The notes: a model not told the origin generated them from the letters alone. A stretch of DNA of 45,400 bases from a candidate division TA06 bacterium SM23_40 (GCA_001303705.1 LJUI01000005.1:1-45400), one strand, 5' to 3'. Shown: positions 28,399 to 40,334, numbered from the stretch's first letter. Translations and numbers: made by a program.

Positions 28399-29724
28399 TC
28401 AACGACGAAATTCAGGCAACCCCGGCACCTTCAGCTTCCCCGTTGTCACGTCTTTCATGAGCTTGCGAGCCATCATGAACTGCTTCACTACGTTATTGAC
28501 ATCGTGGAGCGTGGTGCCGCTGCCTTTGGCGATCCGCTTCCGACGACTGCCGTCGAGAATCTCGGGACGCCTCCGCTCCTCCCGCGTCATCGAACAGACG
28601 ATGGCCTCGAAACGGTCGAGCGCCGCTTCGTCGACGACGGCCGACTTCAGCATCTTTCTATCGACACCCGGAACCATCTGCAGAACCTGATCCAGGGGCG
28701 CAATGCGGCGCATCTGGCGAAGCTGATCGAGGAAATCATCCAACGTGAACTCTTCTTTTCTGAGCTTCGCCTCGAGCCGTTCTGCCTCCTTCTGGTCGAT
28801 GACGGCCTCTGCCTTCTCGACGAGACTGACTACATCACCCAGGCCGAGGATGCGTGAGGCCATCCTTTCGGGGATGAACTCCTCCAGGTCGCCCACCTTC
28901 TCGCCCACACCGACGAACTTGATCGGCCTCCCCGTCACCGCTCTGATCGACAGCGCCGCGCCACCGCGCGCGTCGCCATCGAGCTTGGTGAGGATGACTC
29001 CATCTATTCCGAGACGATCATCGAATTCCTTGGCGACTTGAACGGCATCCTGGCCCGTCATGCCATCAGCAACCAGGCAGATCTCTGTTGGATGAACCGC
29101 ATCCTTCATCCGCGCCAGCTCATCCATCAACTCGTCATCTATGTGGAGCCTGCCGCCGGTATCGAGAATGAGGAGATCCCGCCCCTGCTCGCGTGCGCCC
29201 TTCACGGCGGAGGCCGCAACCTCCACTGCGTCAGTGCCATCTCCGAAGAAGACCGGGGCAGGAACCTGATCGGCCACGATCGCGAGCTGCTCCCTGGCAG
29301 CCGGCCTTCTCGTATCGCATGCCACCAACAGCGGGCGCTTGCCGGCCTTTTTCAGACGGTGCGCGAGCTTGGCGGCCAGCGTGGTCTTCCCACACCCCTG
29401 CAGGCCGACCAACATGATCACAGTCGGAGGACTGGCGGCGAATCCGATCCGTTCCCCCTCTCCCCCGAGCAACGAGACGAGTTCATCATGGACGATCTTG
29501 ATAACTTGGTACCCAGGGGAAACACTCTTGGTCACACGCTCGCCGACCGCCTCCGACTGAACCGAGTCGATGAAGTCCTTCACCACCCGGTAGTTGACAT
29601 CGGCCTCGAGCAACGCGATCCTGATCTCCCGCATCGCAGCGCGCACGTCTTTCTCGGAGAGCCGCCCGTACCCGCGGAGCCTTCGGAAGACGTCGCCAAG
29701 CTTCTCTGTCAGATCATCGAACAT
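28399..29724 (-). CDS. ffh: Signal recognition particle protein Ffh
   Basis: MFDDLTEKLGDVFRRLRGYGRLSEKDVRAAMREIRIALLEADVNYRVVKDF; VGLQGCGKTTLAAKLA; DTGGRLHIDDELMDEL; LTKLDGDARGGAALS. Confidence 0.98.
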   Translation of the reverse strand: MFDDLTEKLGDVFRRLRGYGRLSEKDVRAAMREIRIALLEADVNYRVVKDFIDSVQSEAVGERVTKSVSPGYQVIKIVHDELVSLLGGEGERIGFAASPPTVIMLVGLQGCGKTTLAAKLAHRLKKAGKRPLLVACDTRRPAAREQLAIVADQVPAPVFFGDGTDAVEVAASAVKGAREQGRDLLILDTGGRLHIDDELMDELARMKDAVHPTEICLVADGMTGQDAVQVAKEFDDRLGIDGVILTKLDGDARGGAALSIRAVTGRPIKFVGVGEKVGDLEEFIPERMASRILGLGDVVSLVEKAEAVIDQKEAERLEAKLRKEEFTLDDFLDQLRQMRRIAPLDQVLQMVPGVDRKMLKSAVVDEAALDRFEAIVCSMTREERRRPEILDGSRRKRIAKGSGTTLHDVNNVVKQFMMARKLMKDVTTGKLKVPGLPEFRR

Positions 29725-29827
29725 GCCTCATTCCGTCCCCGGATCCTCTGCAAACACTCTCCCGAGAGGCCTCCCATCTTATCTCCTACCAATAAAAAAC
29801 GCAAGCGCCAAAAGACCTAACGCAGCT

Positions 29828-30580
29828 CTACAGGCCGCCACGCGATGCGACAGCTAGTTCGACGGTATCTCCCTCGGATACTCTCGATCCAGCCTGCGGC
29901 ACCTGCATGAGCACGATGCCTTCGGGCTCCGATGGCCTGAACACATAGCGTACATCACCGAGCACGAGCTTCTGTTCCAGGATGACCACCTGGGCTTGGG
30001 CGAGAGTAACACCTATCAACTCCGGCATCTCGAACAGGAATTCCTCTTCGAATCTGACACGCAGAAGAATGCTGCTTCCACGGGGCAGTATCTCTCCTCC
30101 GGCCGGGTCCGATGATACGACATGGCCCACCGGTACCTCGCCAGAGGCGACGCTATCTACTCGACCGACGCTCAATCCCGCCCTCACCAGGACGGTCTTT
30201 GCGAGCTTGAGCTCTACCCCATCGAGGTGGGGCACCTCCACCATCTCCGGCCCACGACTGAGGATCAACGCGACCGTCCGACCCTTCTTCACAAGCGTGG
30301 CCGGCAACGGATCCTGTGCCGCAACGAAGCCCTCGGGAACATTCGAGTCGAACCGCTCCCCTTCCACGATCCCTGACAGTCCCTCCTCCTCAAGCGTGGC
30401 CGTCGCCTGACTGCGACTCAGCCCGACGACGTTCGGCACCTCAACCTCCTCTCCCAGGCCCACGACACGAGGCATGATGAAGTAGTTGAACAGCAGGAGC
30501 CCGAAGATAAAGGAGGATATTGCAACGATACCTGCGATGACGACGCGCTTTGTCCATCTTCCGAGGTCGCTCACCATCAT
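29828..30580 (-). CDS. PASTA domain-containing membrane protein (no kinase domain)
   Basis: N-terminal TM helix followed by three PASTA-like repeats: VPNVVGLSRSQATATLEEEGL..., VPHLDGVELKLAKTVLVRAGLSVG..., MPELIGVTLAQAQVVILEQKLVLG.... Confidence 0.9.
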   Translation of the reverse strand: MMVSDLGRWTKRVVIAGIVAISSFIFGLLLFNYFIMPRVVGLGEEVEVPNVVGLSRSQATATLEEEGLSGIVEGERFDSNVPEGFVAAQDPLPATLVKKGRTVALILSRGPEMVEVPHLDGVELKLAKTVLVRAGLSVGRVDSVASGEVPVGHVVSSDPAGGEILPRGSSILLRVRFEEEFLFEMPELIGVTLAQAQVVILEQKLVLGDVRYVFRPSEPEGIVLMQVPQAGSRVSEGDTVELAVASRGGL

Positions 30581-31962
30581 CCTCGACTGGTTGGTGTGCA
30601 GCCGATCTCCCTGGTCGTCGCCACTCGCCTCAAGCGTGCGGCGAAGCTGCCATCGAGATCGTGCACATGCGGGAACGTACGGACATATCCGCTCTCATCC
30701 ACAAGCTCGTGGTGGACGAACGGGGAGGCATCCTCTCGCACGAATTGCGCGTGCTTCGCGAGAAACTGCTCGACGACCTCCTCGTTCTCTTCCGATTCGA
30801 GAGTACAGGTACTGTAGACTATCACACCCCCTGGCCGGACAAGTCGAGCCGCATTCTCGAGGAGTGCCCTCTGAGTCCTGACGAGGTCGGCGATGTCACC
30901 CGGCCTGAGCCGCCATCGCATGTCGGCCCTTCTCCGGAGTACGCCTGTTCCAGAGCAAGGTGCATCGACCAGCACCCGGTCAGCCGTGCGGACTGCGAAT
31001 TCCTTCCCGTCGGCGACGACCGGAGCGACTCCCCTGAGCGCCAGCCTCGTCAGGTTCTCCGCGACCCGCCTCAACCGTATCTCCCGCACATCAGCCGCAA
31101 TAACAAATGCCTCACAGTCCGTCCGTTCGGCGATGTGCCCTGCCTTCCCCCCGGGAGCACAACAGAGATCGATCACTGTCTCGCCCGGCTGCGGGTCGAG
31201 AAGCAGGATCACAACCATCGCGCTCTCATCCTGCACCTGGAAGAGACCGCGACCGAACGCTTCGATACTTCCGAGATCGACGTGTCCGCTGAGGCGGAGG
31301 GCTTCCTCGACATAGCGGCCGGCCTCGCAACCGATGCCCAGGGCCCGGAGCTCATCGGCCAGGGCCTCGGTACTCGTGCGTGTGCGATTGACCCGCACCA
31401 CGAACGGAGGGGGCCTGTTCGCCGCCTCGCAGAGCGCGCGGGTTGCGTCCTCTCCCCAACGCTCCACCCACCGCTGGACAAGCCACCTGGGATGCGAACA
31501 GCGGATCGCCAGACGCTCAACCTCATCAGCACCCTCGGGAAACAGAGGAAATTCATCGCGCCTCTCAGCGACCCGACGGAGCACGGCATTCACAAGACCG
31601 GCAGTCCCGACATGGCCATAACGCTTGGCGAGGTTCACGGACTCATCGATCGCGGCGAAGTCCGGGATTCGGTTGAGAAAGAGTATCTGGTATGCGCCCA
31701 GCCGAAGGATGTTCCTAATCATCCCCGGCAGGGACTGAAGATCGCGCGTGAGGAGCGAACTGAGTGCCCCGTCGATGTACCCGCGCCAGCGGAGTGTCCC
31801 GTATGTCAGCTCTCGTGCGAGACTGCGGTTCTCCCTCGACAATCGATGTTTGCCGAGCCGCCCATCGAGTGCCTCCTTTGCAAACGCCTCTGTCCGCTCT
31901 ACTCGTTCCAGCACGACAAGCGCAATCTCCCGCGGATCTCGAGTATCTCTCATGTTGCCCAT
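30577..31962 (-). CDS. rsmB: 16S rRNA (cytosine-C5)-methyltransferase RsmB/Sun family
   Basis: DTRDPREIALVVLERVERTEAFAKEALD; NusB-like N-terminal domain; VIDLCCAPGGKAGHIAE; VLVDAPCSGTGVLRRRADMRWR; STCTLESEENEEVVEQFL. Start either 31962 or 31953. Confidence 0.94.
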   Translation of the reverse strand: MGNMRDTRDPREIALVVLERVERTEAFAKEALDGRLGKHRLSRENRSLARELTYGTLRWRGYIDGALSSLLTRDLQSLPGMIRNILRLGAYQILFLNRIPDFAAIDESVNLAKRYGHVGTAGLVNAVLRRVAERRDEFPLFPEGADEVERLAIRCSHPRWLVQRWVERWGEDATRALCEAANRPPPFVVRVNRTRTSTEALADELRALGIGCEAGRYVEEALRLSGHVDLGSIEAFGRGLFQVQDESAMVVILLLDPQPGETVIDLCCAPGGKAGHIAERTDCEAFVIAADVREIRLRRVAENLTRLALRGVAPVVADGKEFAVRTADRVLVDAPCSGTGVLRRRADMRWRLRPGDIADLVRTQRALLENAARLVRPGGVIVYSTCTLESEENEEVVEQFLAKHAQFVREDASPFVHHELVDESGYVRTFPHVHDLDGSFAARLRRVATTREIGCTPTSRG

Positions 31963-32599
31963 ACAGTATGTACGATCCCTCGATGCCGTCGATCGTTTTC
32001 CACCGCGACCGGACGCCATGGGCCAGCAGCACTGCCGCGAACTCCTCCGGCGAATGTAGATAAACGTTCCTCCCACTCACCGCTTCGAGAAGGCGCCTGT
32101 GGATATGGCTGAATGCTGCCTTTCGATAGGTCGTGATTACACACCGCCCCCCCTCCTGGAGCATCCCGGCCAGATGCGTCACACTTTCACGGAGCGGGAA
32201 GAAGAGCCAGCTGTTGACGCTCAGGACGAGATCATAGCAACCCTTCGCCTCCCAGAAATCGTGCTCGCGAAAAAAGAGATTGTCACGACCCCGGCGTCGC
32301 GTCGCGAATCGAATCATCTCCCCAGATCTGTCGATCGCCTCCCAGCGTGCATGGGGGAATCTCTCAGCGAGCGATCCTGCGAGCCAACCGGTCCCGCATC
32401 CGACTTCGAGGCAGCGCGCACCCCGGAGTGAACCTGCATCGAGCACACTCAACACAGCAGCGTACGTCTTTCCCCTCCAGAGCGCGAGGGGGGAGAGCGC
32501 GAAAGCCAGTTCATAGATCGCAGGCGAAAGGCTGTAGATGTCTCTCTCGTCAGCCAAATCTCTCACCGACCCGCGGATGGTAACCATTGATGAAATCAA
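31715..32599 (-). CDS. Class I SAM-dependent methyltransferase; C-terminal tail overlaps rsmB out of frame
   Basis: CLEVGCGTGWLAGSLAERFPHARWEAIDRSGEMIRFATRR; SVTHLAGMLQEGGRCVITTYRKAAFSHIHRRLLEAV. Last ~80 codons lie over rsmB. Confidence 0.82.
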   Translation of the reverse strand: MISSMVTIRGSVRDLADERDIYSLSPAIYELAFALSPLALWRGKTYAAVLSVLDAGSLRGARCLEVGCGTGWLAGSLAERFPHARWEAIDRSGEMIRFATRRRGRDNLFFREHDFWEAKGCYDLVLSVNSWLFFPLRESVTHLAGMLQEGGRCVITTYRKAAFSHIHRRLLEAVSGRNVYLHSPEEFAAVLLAHGVRSRWKTIDGIEGSYILYGQHERYSRSAGDCACRAGTSRADRGVCKGGTRWAARQTSIVEGEPQSRTRADIRDTPLARVHRRGTQFAPHARSSVPAGDD

Positions 32600-33485
32600 G
32601 CATACTCATTGGCCGTCGCCCTGCGGGCTGCACTTCCTCGATAGCCACATTCCCCTGGCCGGTCGCAACGACGAGTGTGCCGTCCTTCCCCACCTCGATG
32701 ACGGTCCCGGGTCCCGTCTCCCCGGCCCCACCACCGAGCACCCGAGCACGGAGCACCTTCAGGCCGCGGCCGCGGAATTCCGCATCTGCCCCCGGATCGG
32801 GCGCAAACGCCCGCACGCGGTTGATGACAGCCGTGCCAGCATCTGACCAGTCGATACGCCGCTCTTCCGGCTTGAACTTGGGTGCGTACGTTGCATCCTC
32901 ATAATCCTGAGCCGTCCGAGTGGCCTCATTCCGCTCAATCGCATCGACGGTCTCAAGCAGCACTTCCGAGCCGACAGCCGCAAGCCTCTCCGAGAGCTCG
33001 CCAAAGGTCTCGAACTCCGCAATCCTGACTGTACGCTGGAGTATAATGTCCCCGGCATCCATTTTATCCGACACGAAGATCGTGGTGACTCCTGTCTCCT
33101 TCTCCCCCGCGTAGATGGCCCAGCGAATCGGATCTGCTCCGCGGAACTTCGGCAGGAGCGATGGGTGGACGTTGATGCACCCGTACGGGAAGAGAGACCT
33201 GAGCGCACGTTTGAGGAACTGGCCGTATGCAACGACGACACCCAGATCGGCATTCGCCTCTTCGATTCTACCGCGCACCTCCTCGGCATTCGGATCCTCC
33301 GGCTGCATCACGGGAATCCCGCTCGATTCAGCCGCCTCCTTCACCGGGGGCGCTCCGACCCGCCGCCCTCTCCCTCTCGGCCTGTCGGGCTGCGTCACGA
33401 CGAGCACCACAGAGTGGCGCGATTGAGCGAGGCGTTTCAGGGAGGGCAAGGCAAACGCCGGGCTACCCATGAAGACGATGCGCAT
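32550..33485 (-). CDS. fmt: Methionyl-tRNA formyltransferase
   Basis: MRIVFMGSPAFALPSLKRLA; VVVAYGQFLKRALRSLFPYGCINVHPSLLPKFRGADPIRWAIYAGEKETGVTTIFVSDKMDAGDIILQ. Confidence 0.97.
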   Translation of the reverse strand: MRIVFMGSPAFALPSLKRLAQSRHSVVLVVTQPDRPRGRGRRVGAPPVKEAAESSGIPVMQPEDPNAEEVRGRIEEANADLGVVVAYGQFLKRALRSLFPYGCINVHPSLLPKFRGADPIRWAIYAGEKETGVTTIFVSDKMDAGDIILQRTVRIAEFETFGELSERLAAVGSEVLLETVDAIERNEATRTAQDYEDATYAPKFKPEERRIDWSDAGTAVINRVRAFAPDPGADAEFRGRGLKVLRARVLGGGAGETGPGTVIEVGKDGTLVVATGQGNVAIEEVQPAGRRPMSMLDFINGYHPRVGERFG

Positions 33486-33488
33486 CGC

Positions 33489-33998
33489 TCATTCCTTCTT
33501 GCGTGCGATCTCCCGAAGCTTTCCGCGCAGGAGTTCGCGCTGGCCCGGCTTGAGGTGATCGATGAACAGGACCCCGTTCAGATGATCGATCTCGTGGAGA
33601 AATGCCCGCGCCAGAATACTCGTGGCCTCGAGCGTGATCTCCTTGCCGTCCAGGTCGATTCCTCTGATCACGACCCTCGCCGGTCTCACCAGCTCCTGCG
33701 ACAGTCCAGGGATGGAAAGACACCCCTCCTCTCTACGGAGTTCTCCCGCCACCTCGACGATCCGTGGATTGATGACGACAAATGGCTTCTCTTCCATCCC
33801 CAGAGGCGTCGGATCTATGACGAAGAGCGAAGGGAGCTCCCCCACCTGTGTCGCAGCGAGCCCGATCCCGCCGGCATTGCGGACTGTCTCGATCATATTC
33901 TGCGAGAGACGTACGATCATCTGATCGATATCAGTAACCTCATGCGCCCGCTTCCGCAGTACGGGATCGCCATATGTCCGTATCGACAGAAGGGCCAT
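33489..33998 (-). CDS. def: Peptide deformylase
   Basis: MALLSIRTYGDPVLRKRAHEV; GIGLAATQVGEL; EEGCLSIPGL; AFLHEIDHLNGVLFIDHL. Confidence 0.97.
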   Translation of the reverse strand: MALLSIRTYGDPVLRKRAHEVTDIDQMIVRLSQNMIETVRNAGGIGLAATQVGELPSLFVIDPTPLGMEEKPFVVINPRIVEVAGELRREEGCLSIPGLSQELVRPARVVIRGIDLDGKEITLEATSILARAFLHEIDHLNGVLFIDHLKPGQRELLRGKLREIARKKE

Positions 33999-34014
33999 GA
34001 CTCCCCTCACCAGT

Positions 34015-34341
34015 TCACGTCTCAAGAGACTCCTCTCGGGCACCGACACCCCCCGACACCCTCACCCGCGATATCGCTGACTTTTCGACCTCGAGGCGCA
34101 CATTGTCTGCAACTCTCACCGTGACCACATCGTCTTTCACCCTCGTCACTATCCCATGGATCCCGCCACTCGTCACGACCTTGTCGCCCTTCTTGAGCCT
34201 GGATAACATCTCCTCGTGTTTCTTCCTCGTCCTCTGCTGAGGCAGGATGAGCAGCACATAGATCACCCCAATCATCAAGAACATGACGACCAGGCTCGGC
34301 ACGATCCCTCCACCACCCCCCTGTTGTGCTGGTGCCGCCAT
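34015..34341 (-). CDS. yajC: Preprotein translocase subunit YajC
   Basis: Single TM then LPQQRTRKKHEEMLSRLKKGDKVVTSGGIHGIVTRVKDDVVTVRVADNVRLEVEKSAISRV. Confidence 0.95.
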   Translation of the reverse strand: MAAPAQQGGGGGIVPSLVVMFLMIGVIYVLLILPQQRTRKKHEEMLSRLKKGDKVVTSGGIHGIVTRVKDDVVTVRVADNVRLEVEKSAISRVRVSGGVGAREESLET

Positions 34342-34358
34342 CGCCCACGCTTCTCCGA

Positions 34359-36704
<2,346 letters not shown>

Positions 36705-36708
<4 letters not shown>

Positions 36709-36911
36709 CGTCCCAGCAGGAGGTTGATGATTATCGTAAGGACGATCGATGCAAGCAGACATGTCGCCAACGGGAAATATATCTGGACGCCTCGCCGTTC
36801 GGAATAGATATCGCCGGGGAGATGGCCAACCAGCGGTGAACGGCCGAGCAACCAGACGACGCCACTCATCAACAGGAAGAGGATTCCCAGGGCCGCGAGG
36901 ACCTTCACCAT
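36705..36911 (-). CDS. DUF2905 family small membrane protein
   Basis: MVKVLAALGILFLLMSGVVWLLGRSPLVGHLPGDIYSERRGVQIYFPLATCLLASIVLTIIINLLLGR; adjacent to queA. Confidence 0.88.
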
Positions 36912-36933
36912 GAGATCGATGCGCACGTGTACG

Positions 36934-37464
36934 TCATCTCCCCCTGTACCGTTCCATCTCGCTATAGACGCAACCGCAATACTGCTGTCGATAGAGGCCA
37001 AGCTCCTGGGAGCGCGCTCTCCCGTGCTCCCACCCCTCGCGGAAGTCCTCGTAGAGAAAATCGACACCGTGGCGTCTCCCGACGCTCTCCCCGATGCCCC
37101 TGATGAGATCGTGCTCCTGGTGCTTGCTGAACAGCAGCGTGCTCGTGAATCCATCGAAATCCCCGTGGCGCGCTGTCAGGGCGGCAGTCTCGAGTCTCAT
37201 ATGATAGCAGAAGCGACACCGCTCCGACTCTCGAAACGCGACGCCACGCAGGAACCGGACAAGATCGTACTCATCCCGGTAGATAATCCGCAGGCCTGTC
37301 TTCTTCTCATACTGCCTGACTGCGTCGAGCCTGCGCATATATTCGGTGAACGGATGGATATTTGGATTGTACCAGAGGCCGAAGACCTCGTGCCCCTCCT
37401 TCTCCAGTGTTTCGTGGGGGTAGATGAGACAGTTCGCGCAGCAAGCGTGCAGAAGTATCTTCAT
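36934..37464 (-). CDS. queH: Epoxyqueuosine reductase QueH (DUF208)
   Basis: LHACCANCLIYPHETLEKEGHEVFGLWYNPNIHPFTEYMRR; CRFCYHMRLETAA; FSKHQEHDLIRGIGE; FREGWEHGRARSQELGLYRQQYCGCVYSE. Confidence 0.93.
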   Translation of the reverse strand: MKILLHACCANCLIYPHETLEKEGHEVFGLWYNPNIHPFTEYMRRLDAVRQYEKKTGLRIIYRDEYDLVRFLRGVAFRESERCRFCYHMRLETAALTARHGDFDGFTSTLLFSKHQEHDLIRGIGESVGRRHGVDFLYEDFREGWEHGRARSQELGLYRQQYCGCVYSEMERYRGR

Positions 37465-37781
37465 TCCTCGATCGAAGGCTCCCCCGTGGTACTCTGACGA
37501 GATAGGAATGCATCCACCAATTCCATGCTTCGATCGCGATCCCTTGCCAACACGACCACTTCTCCCCAGGCGGGCCGCATCATCTTGGCGATCCCATCAT
37601 ACCACGGAATCTGGCAAGAGCGCACTTCAGCCTCGATCCCTGCCTCCTCGAGGAGCGCCTTTACACTCAGAGCAAGAAACTCATCTGGAGCACTGTACAC
37701 CGAAACCAGATCCTCGTCGCCCTCCAGTCCATCTCCGCGCTGCCGCTCCACCTCATCCTCGCGGTCATATCCAGATTCCAC
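37461..37781 (-). CDS. DUF2007-like putative signal-transducing protein
   Basis: DEDLVSVYSAPDEFLALSVKALLEEAGIEAEVRSCQIPWYDGIAKMMRPAWGEVVVLARDRDRSMELVDAFL. Confidence 0.72.
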   Translation of the reverse strand: MESGYDREDEVERQRGDGLEGDEDLVSVYSAPDEFLALSVKALLEEAGIEAEVRSCQIPWYDGIAKMMRPAWGEVVVLARDRDRSMELVDAFLSRQSTTGEPSIEE

Positions 37782-37872
37782 TACCTACCTCCGACTCACT
37801 CCTCTCGTCTCAGTGAGGTCCGATAGAACGAGAGGCGCCGACCTCCAGATCCCACCGGTGTTACGGGGCGAT

Positions 37873-37986
37873 AACCTTCATAACCTAGGTGCGTTCCGGG
37901 TGCCGGAAGCCGTTAACCTTCTGAACCTACCAACGTCCCCGGGTGCCGGGAGCCCGTAACCTTCTGAACCTACCAACGTCCCCGGG
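37873..37986 (-). repeat. ~43-bp tandem repeat, 2.7 copies, immediately 3' of ruvB
   Basis: aaccttctgaacctaccaacgtccccgggtgccgggagcccgt (37915) and aaccttctgaacctaccaacgtccccgggg (37958), preceded by a diverged copy aaccttcataacctaggtgcgttccgggtgccggaagccgtt (37873). Confidence 0.88.
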
Positions 37987-37987
37987 G

Positions 37988-39013
37988 TTATATGGAGAGG
38001 CGTTCTTGTCCCTCTGTCGAATGTGGTTTGCCGAGGTGGATGTATGCCGGCTCGGTCGCTACACGACCGCGCGGCGTCCTCGCGATGAAGGCAATCTTGA
38101 GCAGGAACGGTTCGACCATATCGACAAGCGTGTCTGCATCCTCGTGCAGGGAGGCGCAGATCGCCTGGATCCCAACCGGCCCTCCGCGGTATTGGTCGAT
38201 GATCGCACCGAGGAAGTCACGGTCGAGTCTGTCGAGGCCGCGTGCGTCTATCCCCAACATCTCCAGGGCCTCGTCGACGACCGGCCGGCTGATACAGCCT
38301 CCGGCCTTCACCTGAGCGTAGTCACGGACCCGTTTGAGCAGGCGGTTCGCGATCCGAGGGGTACCGCGGGCCCGTCGCGCGATCTCCTTCGCTCCCTCGT
38401 GATCGGCGGCGATCTCCAGGATTCGCGCGGACCGCTCTACGATCTCCGTCAGATCATCATCCGGATAGAAATCGACGTGATGGAATATGCCAAATCGGTT
38501 GCGCAGTGCGCCCGTGAGCATTCCTGCTCGCGTCGTCGCTCCGACGAGCGTGAAAGGCTTGAGCGAGAACTTGACAGTCCGCGCGTACGGTCCCTTATCG
38601 AGCACAAAGTCTATTTTGAAGTCCTCCATCGCCGGATAGAGGAATTCCTCAACGACTGTGGGAAGTCGGTGGATCTCGTCGATGAAGAGTACGTCGCCTT
38701 TTTCCAAATTAGTGAGTATGCCCATGAGATCGCCCGGCCGTTCCAATGCCGGCCCGGATGTCGCGACGATCTTTCGACCCATCTCCACGGCAATGACGTG
38801 GGCGAGCGTCGTCTTCCCGAGGCCGGGTGGACCATGGAAGAGTACGTGATCGAGTGGTTCCTCCCGCTCGAGGGCAGCCTCGACTGAGATGGCCAGATTC
38901 TCCACGATGCTCCGCTGCCCGATCACTTCGGAGAGGTGCCTCGGGCGGAGCTGCGCGAAGAGCCTGATCTCCTCATCGGTCACCTTGCCCGTAATCACTC
39001 GATCCTTCTCCAC
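37988..39013 (-). CDS. ruvB: Holliday junction branch migration DNA helicase RuvB
   Basis: LRPRHLSEVIGQRSIVENL; HVLFHGPPGLGKTTLAHVIAVEMG; GDVLFIDEIHRL; DFVLDKGPYARTVKF; LVGATTRAGMLTGALRNRFGI. Confidence 0.98.
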   Translation of the reverse strand: MEKDRVITGKVTDEEIRLFAQLRPRHLSEVIGQRSIVENLAISVEAALEREEPLDHVLFHGPPGLGKTTLAHVIAVEMGRKIVATSGPALERPGDLMGILTNLEKGDVLFIDEIHRLPTVVEEFLYPAMEDFKIDFVLDKGPYARTVKFSLKPFTLVGATTRAGMLTGALRNRFGIFHHVDFYPDDDLTEIVERSARILEIAADHEGAKEIARRARGTPRIANRLLKRVRDYAQVKAGGCISRPVVDEALEMLGIDARGLDRLDRDFLGAIIDQYRGGPVGIQAICASLHEDADTLVDMVEPFLLKIAFIARTPRGRVATEPAYIHLGKPHSTEGQERLSI

Positions 39014-39078
39014 CGAACGCTCCCCACGTGCCGGAATCTACCCTTTGCCCCGCCAGCAAGTGACTTGCGAGGACCCAT

Positions 39079-39708
39079 CTAGCTATCTCTGTAGGCACCC
39101 TGCCGGTAGATCTCTTCGAGCAGTGCCTCAGTCGTATCGATACCGGGAACCTTCTCCAGGGCCTTCTTCACCAACTTCCGTGCTTCAGAATCCGTGTACC
39201 TGAGCTGACGCAGGATCTCCATGGCCTCTTCTTCCACATCCTCTCTCACAGGCTCGGCGCCTTCCTCAGTGGGACCGCGGATGAGCGCGTACTTCCCAAC
39301 CTTTCCTTGCAGTTTGGCGATGATCTGACGCGCCTTCTCGCTGCCGATCCCGGGCAGCCGACGGAGTGCAGAGACATCACCCTGATCGATTGCCCTGGCG
39401 ATCTCGCTGAAAGGAAGTGTCAGCGCCTTCACCGCCGTCTTCGGGCCGATGCTCGCCACGCTGATGAACTGCTCGAAGAATTCCCTCTCTACCTCGTTCG
39501 AGAATCCGACGAGTATCGGCACTCCCCGCGACGGATCGAGCTGCAAGTAGTGGAAGGTCACGAGGCTCACAGGTTCCCCGATCGGGATCTGCTGTATCCC
39601 TCCCATCACCGCGGCAGGCACCAAAATCTCATACTCCACGCCGCTCACGTCGAGGATGATGCGGCCCTCATCGCGTGACACAAGGTTCCCACAGATTCCG
39701 CGGATCAC
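39079..39708 (-). CDS. ruvA: Holliday junction branch migration protein RuvA
   Basis: MIRGICGNLVSRDEGRIILDVSGVEYEILVP; ASIGPKTAVKALT; LRRLPGIGSEKARQIIAKLQGKV. Confidence 0.96.
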   Translation of the reverse strand: MIRGICGNLVSRDEGRIILDVSGVEYEILVPAAVMGGIQQIPIGEPVSLVTFHYLQLDPSRGVPILVGFSNEVEREFFEQFISVASIGPKTAVKALTLPFSEIARAIDQGDVSALRRLPGIGSEKARQIIAKLQGKVGKYALIRGPTEEGAEPVREDVEEEAMEILRQLRYTDSEARKLVKKALEKVPGIDTTEALLEEIYRQGAYRDS

Positions 39709-40334
39709 GAGGCTGCCTCCTGCACAGGAGATCCGCCGTCATCGATGCGAGCCTCCTGAGATGGGAGGCGACGATCTTCTCCCTGCTCTCGAGCCCACCG
39801 CTCGCCGCTAACGCGACTGACACGAGCGTGACAGACGCCGAGTGCGAGGGCGTCGGTAAGGTCGGCGGGCTTGAGAATCTCCTCCAGCCCCAGCTCACTA
39901 CAGACCGCGTGTTGGACCTGATATTTGCTGGCGCGCCCGCTTCCGGTGATCGACTTCTTCACATCGGTCGCGGAGTAGCCGACAACAGGAATCCCGGCCA
40001 TTGCGGCGACACAACAGATCACCCCCCGCACGTGCGCCATCATGATCGCGGTCTCGGGATGTCGATAATGGGAATAGACCTTCTCGATGGCGAGTACGCG
40101 CGGCGAGTGTTGTGCGACCACCGCCCGGACAGAGCGGAATATCTTCTCCAGACGCACCTCAAGCGGCTGACGAGATGATGTCGAGATGACTCCTGCATCG
40201 AGAACGTGAAATCCCTGGGGAAGCACCTCCAGCACCCCATACCCCGTCCGACTCATGCCAGGATCGATCCCCAGTATGACCGATCCCGGACCGGCCGCCA
40301 GCTCGGCGGGCGATACCTCGAACCGGGAATCCAT
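39705..40334 (-). CDS. ruvC: Crossover junction endodeoxyribonuclease RuvC
   Basis: VILGIDPGMSRTGYGVLEV; AIEKVYSHYRHPETAIMMAHVRGVI; DVKKSITGSGRASKYQVQHAV; PADLTDALALGVCHA. Confidence 0.95.
   Translation of the reverse strand: MDSRFEVSPAELAAGPGSVILGIDPGMSRTGYGVLEVLPQGFHVLDAGVISTSSRQPLEVRLEKIFRSVRAVVAQHSPRVLAIEKVYSHYRHPETAIMMAHVRGVICCVAAMAGIPVVGYSATDVKKSITGSGRASKYQVQHAVCSELGLEEILKPADLTDALALGVCHARVSRVSGERWAREQGEDRRLPSQEARIDDGGSPVQEAAS

Noticed and set aside
29038-29820. 260-aa + strand ORF antisense to ffh
   Set aside because: Antisense to a strongly supported ffh; no domain features.
30550-32112. 520-aa + strand ORF antisense to rsmB
   Set aside because: Antisense to rsmB, which has clear motifs; long antisense frames are frequent in this GC-rich sequence.
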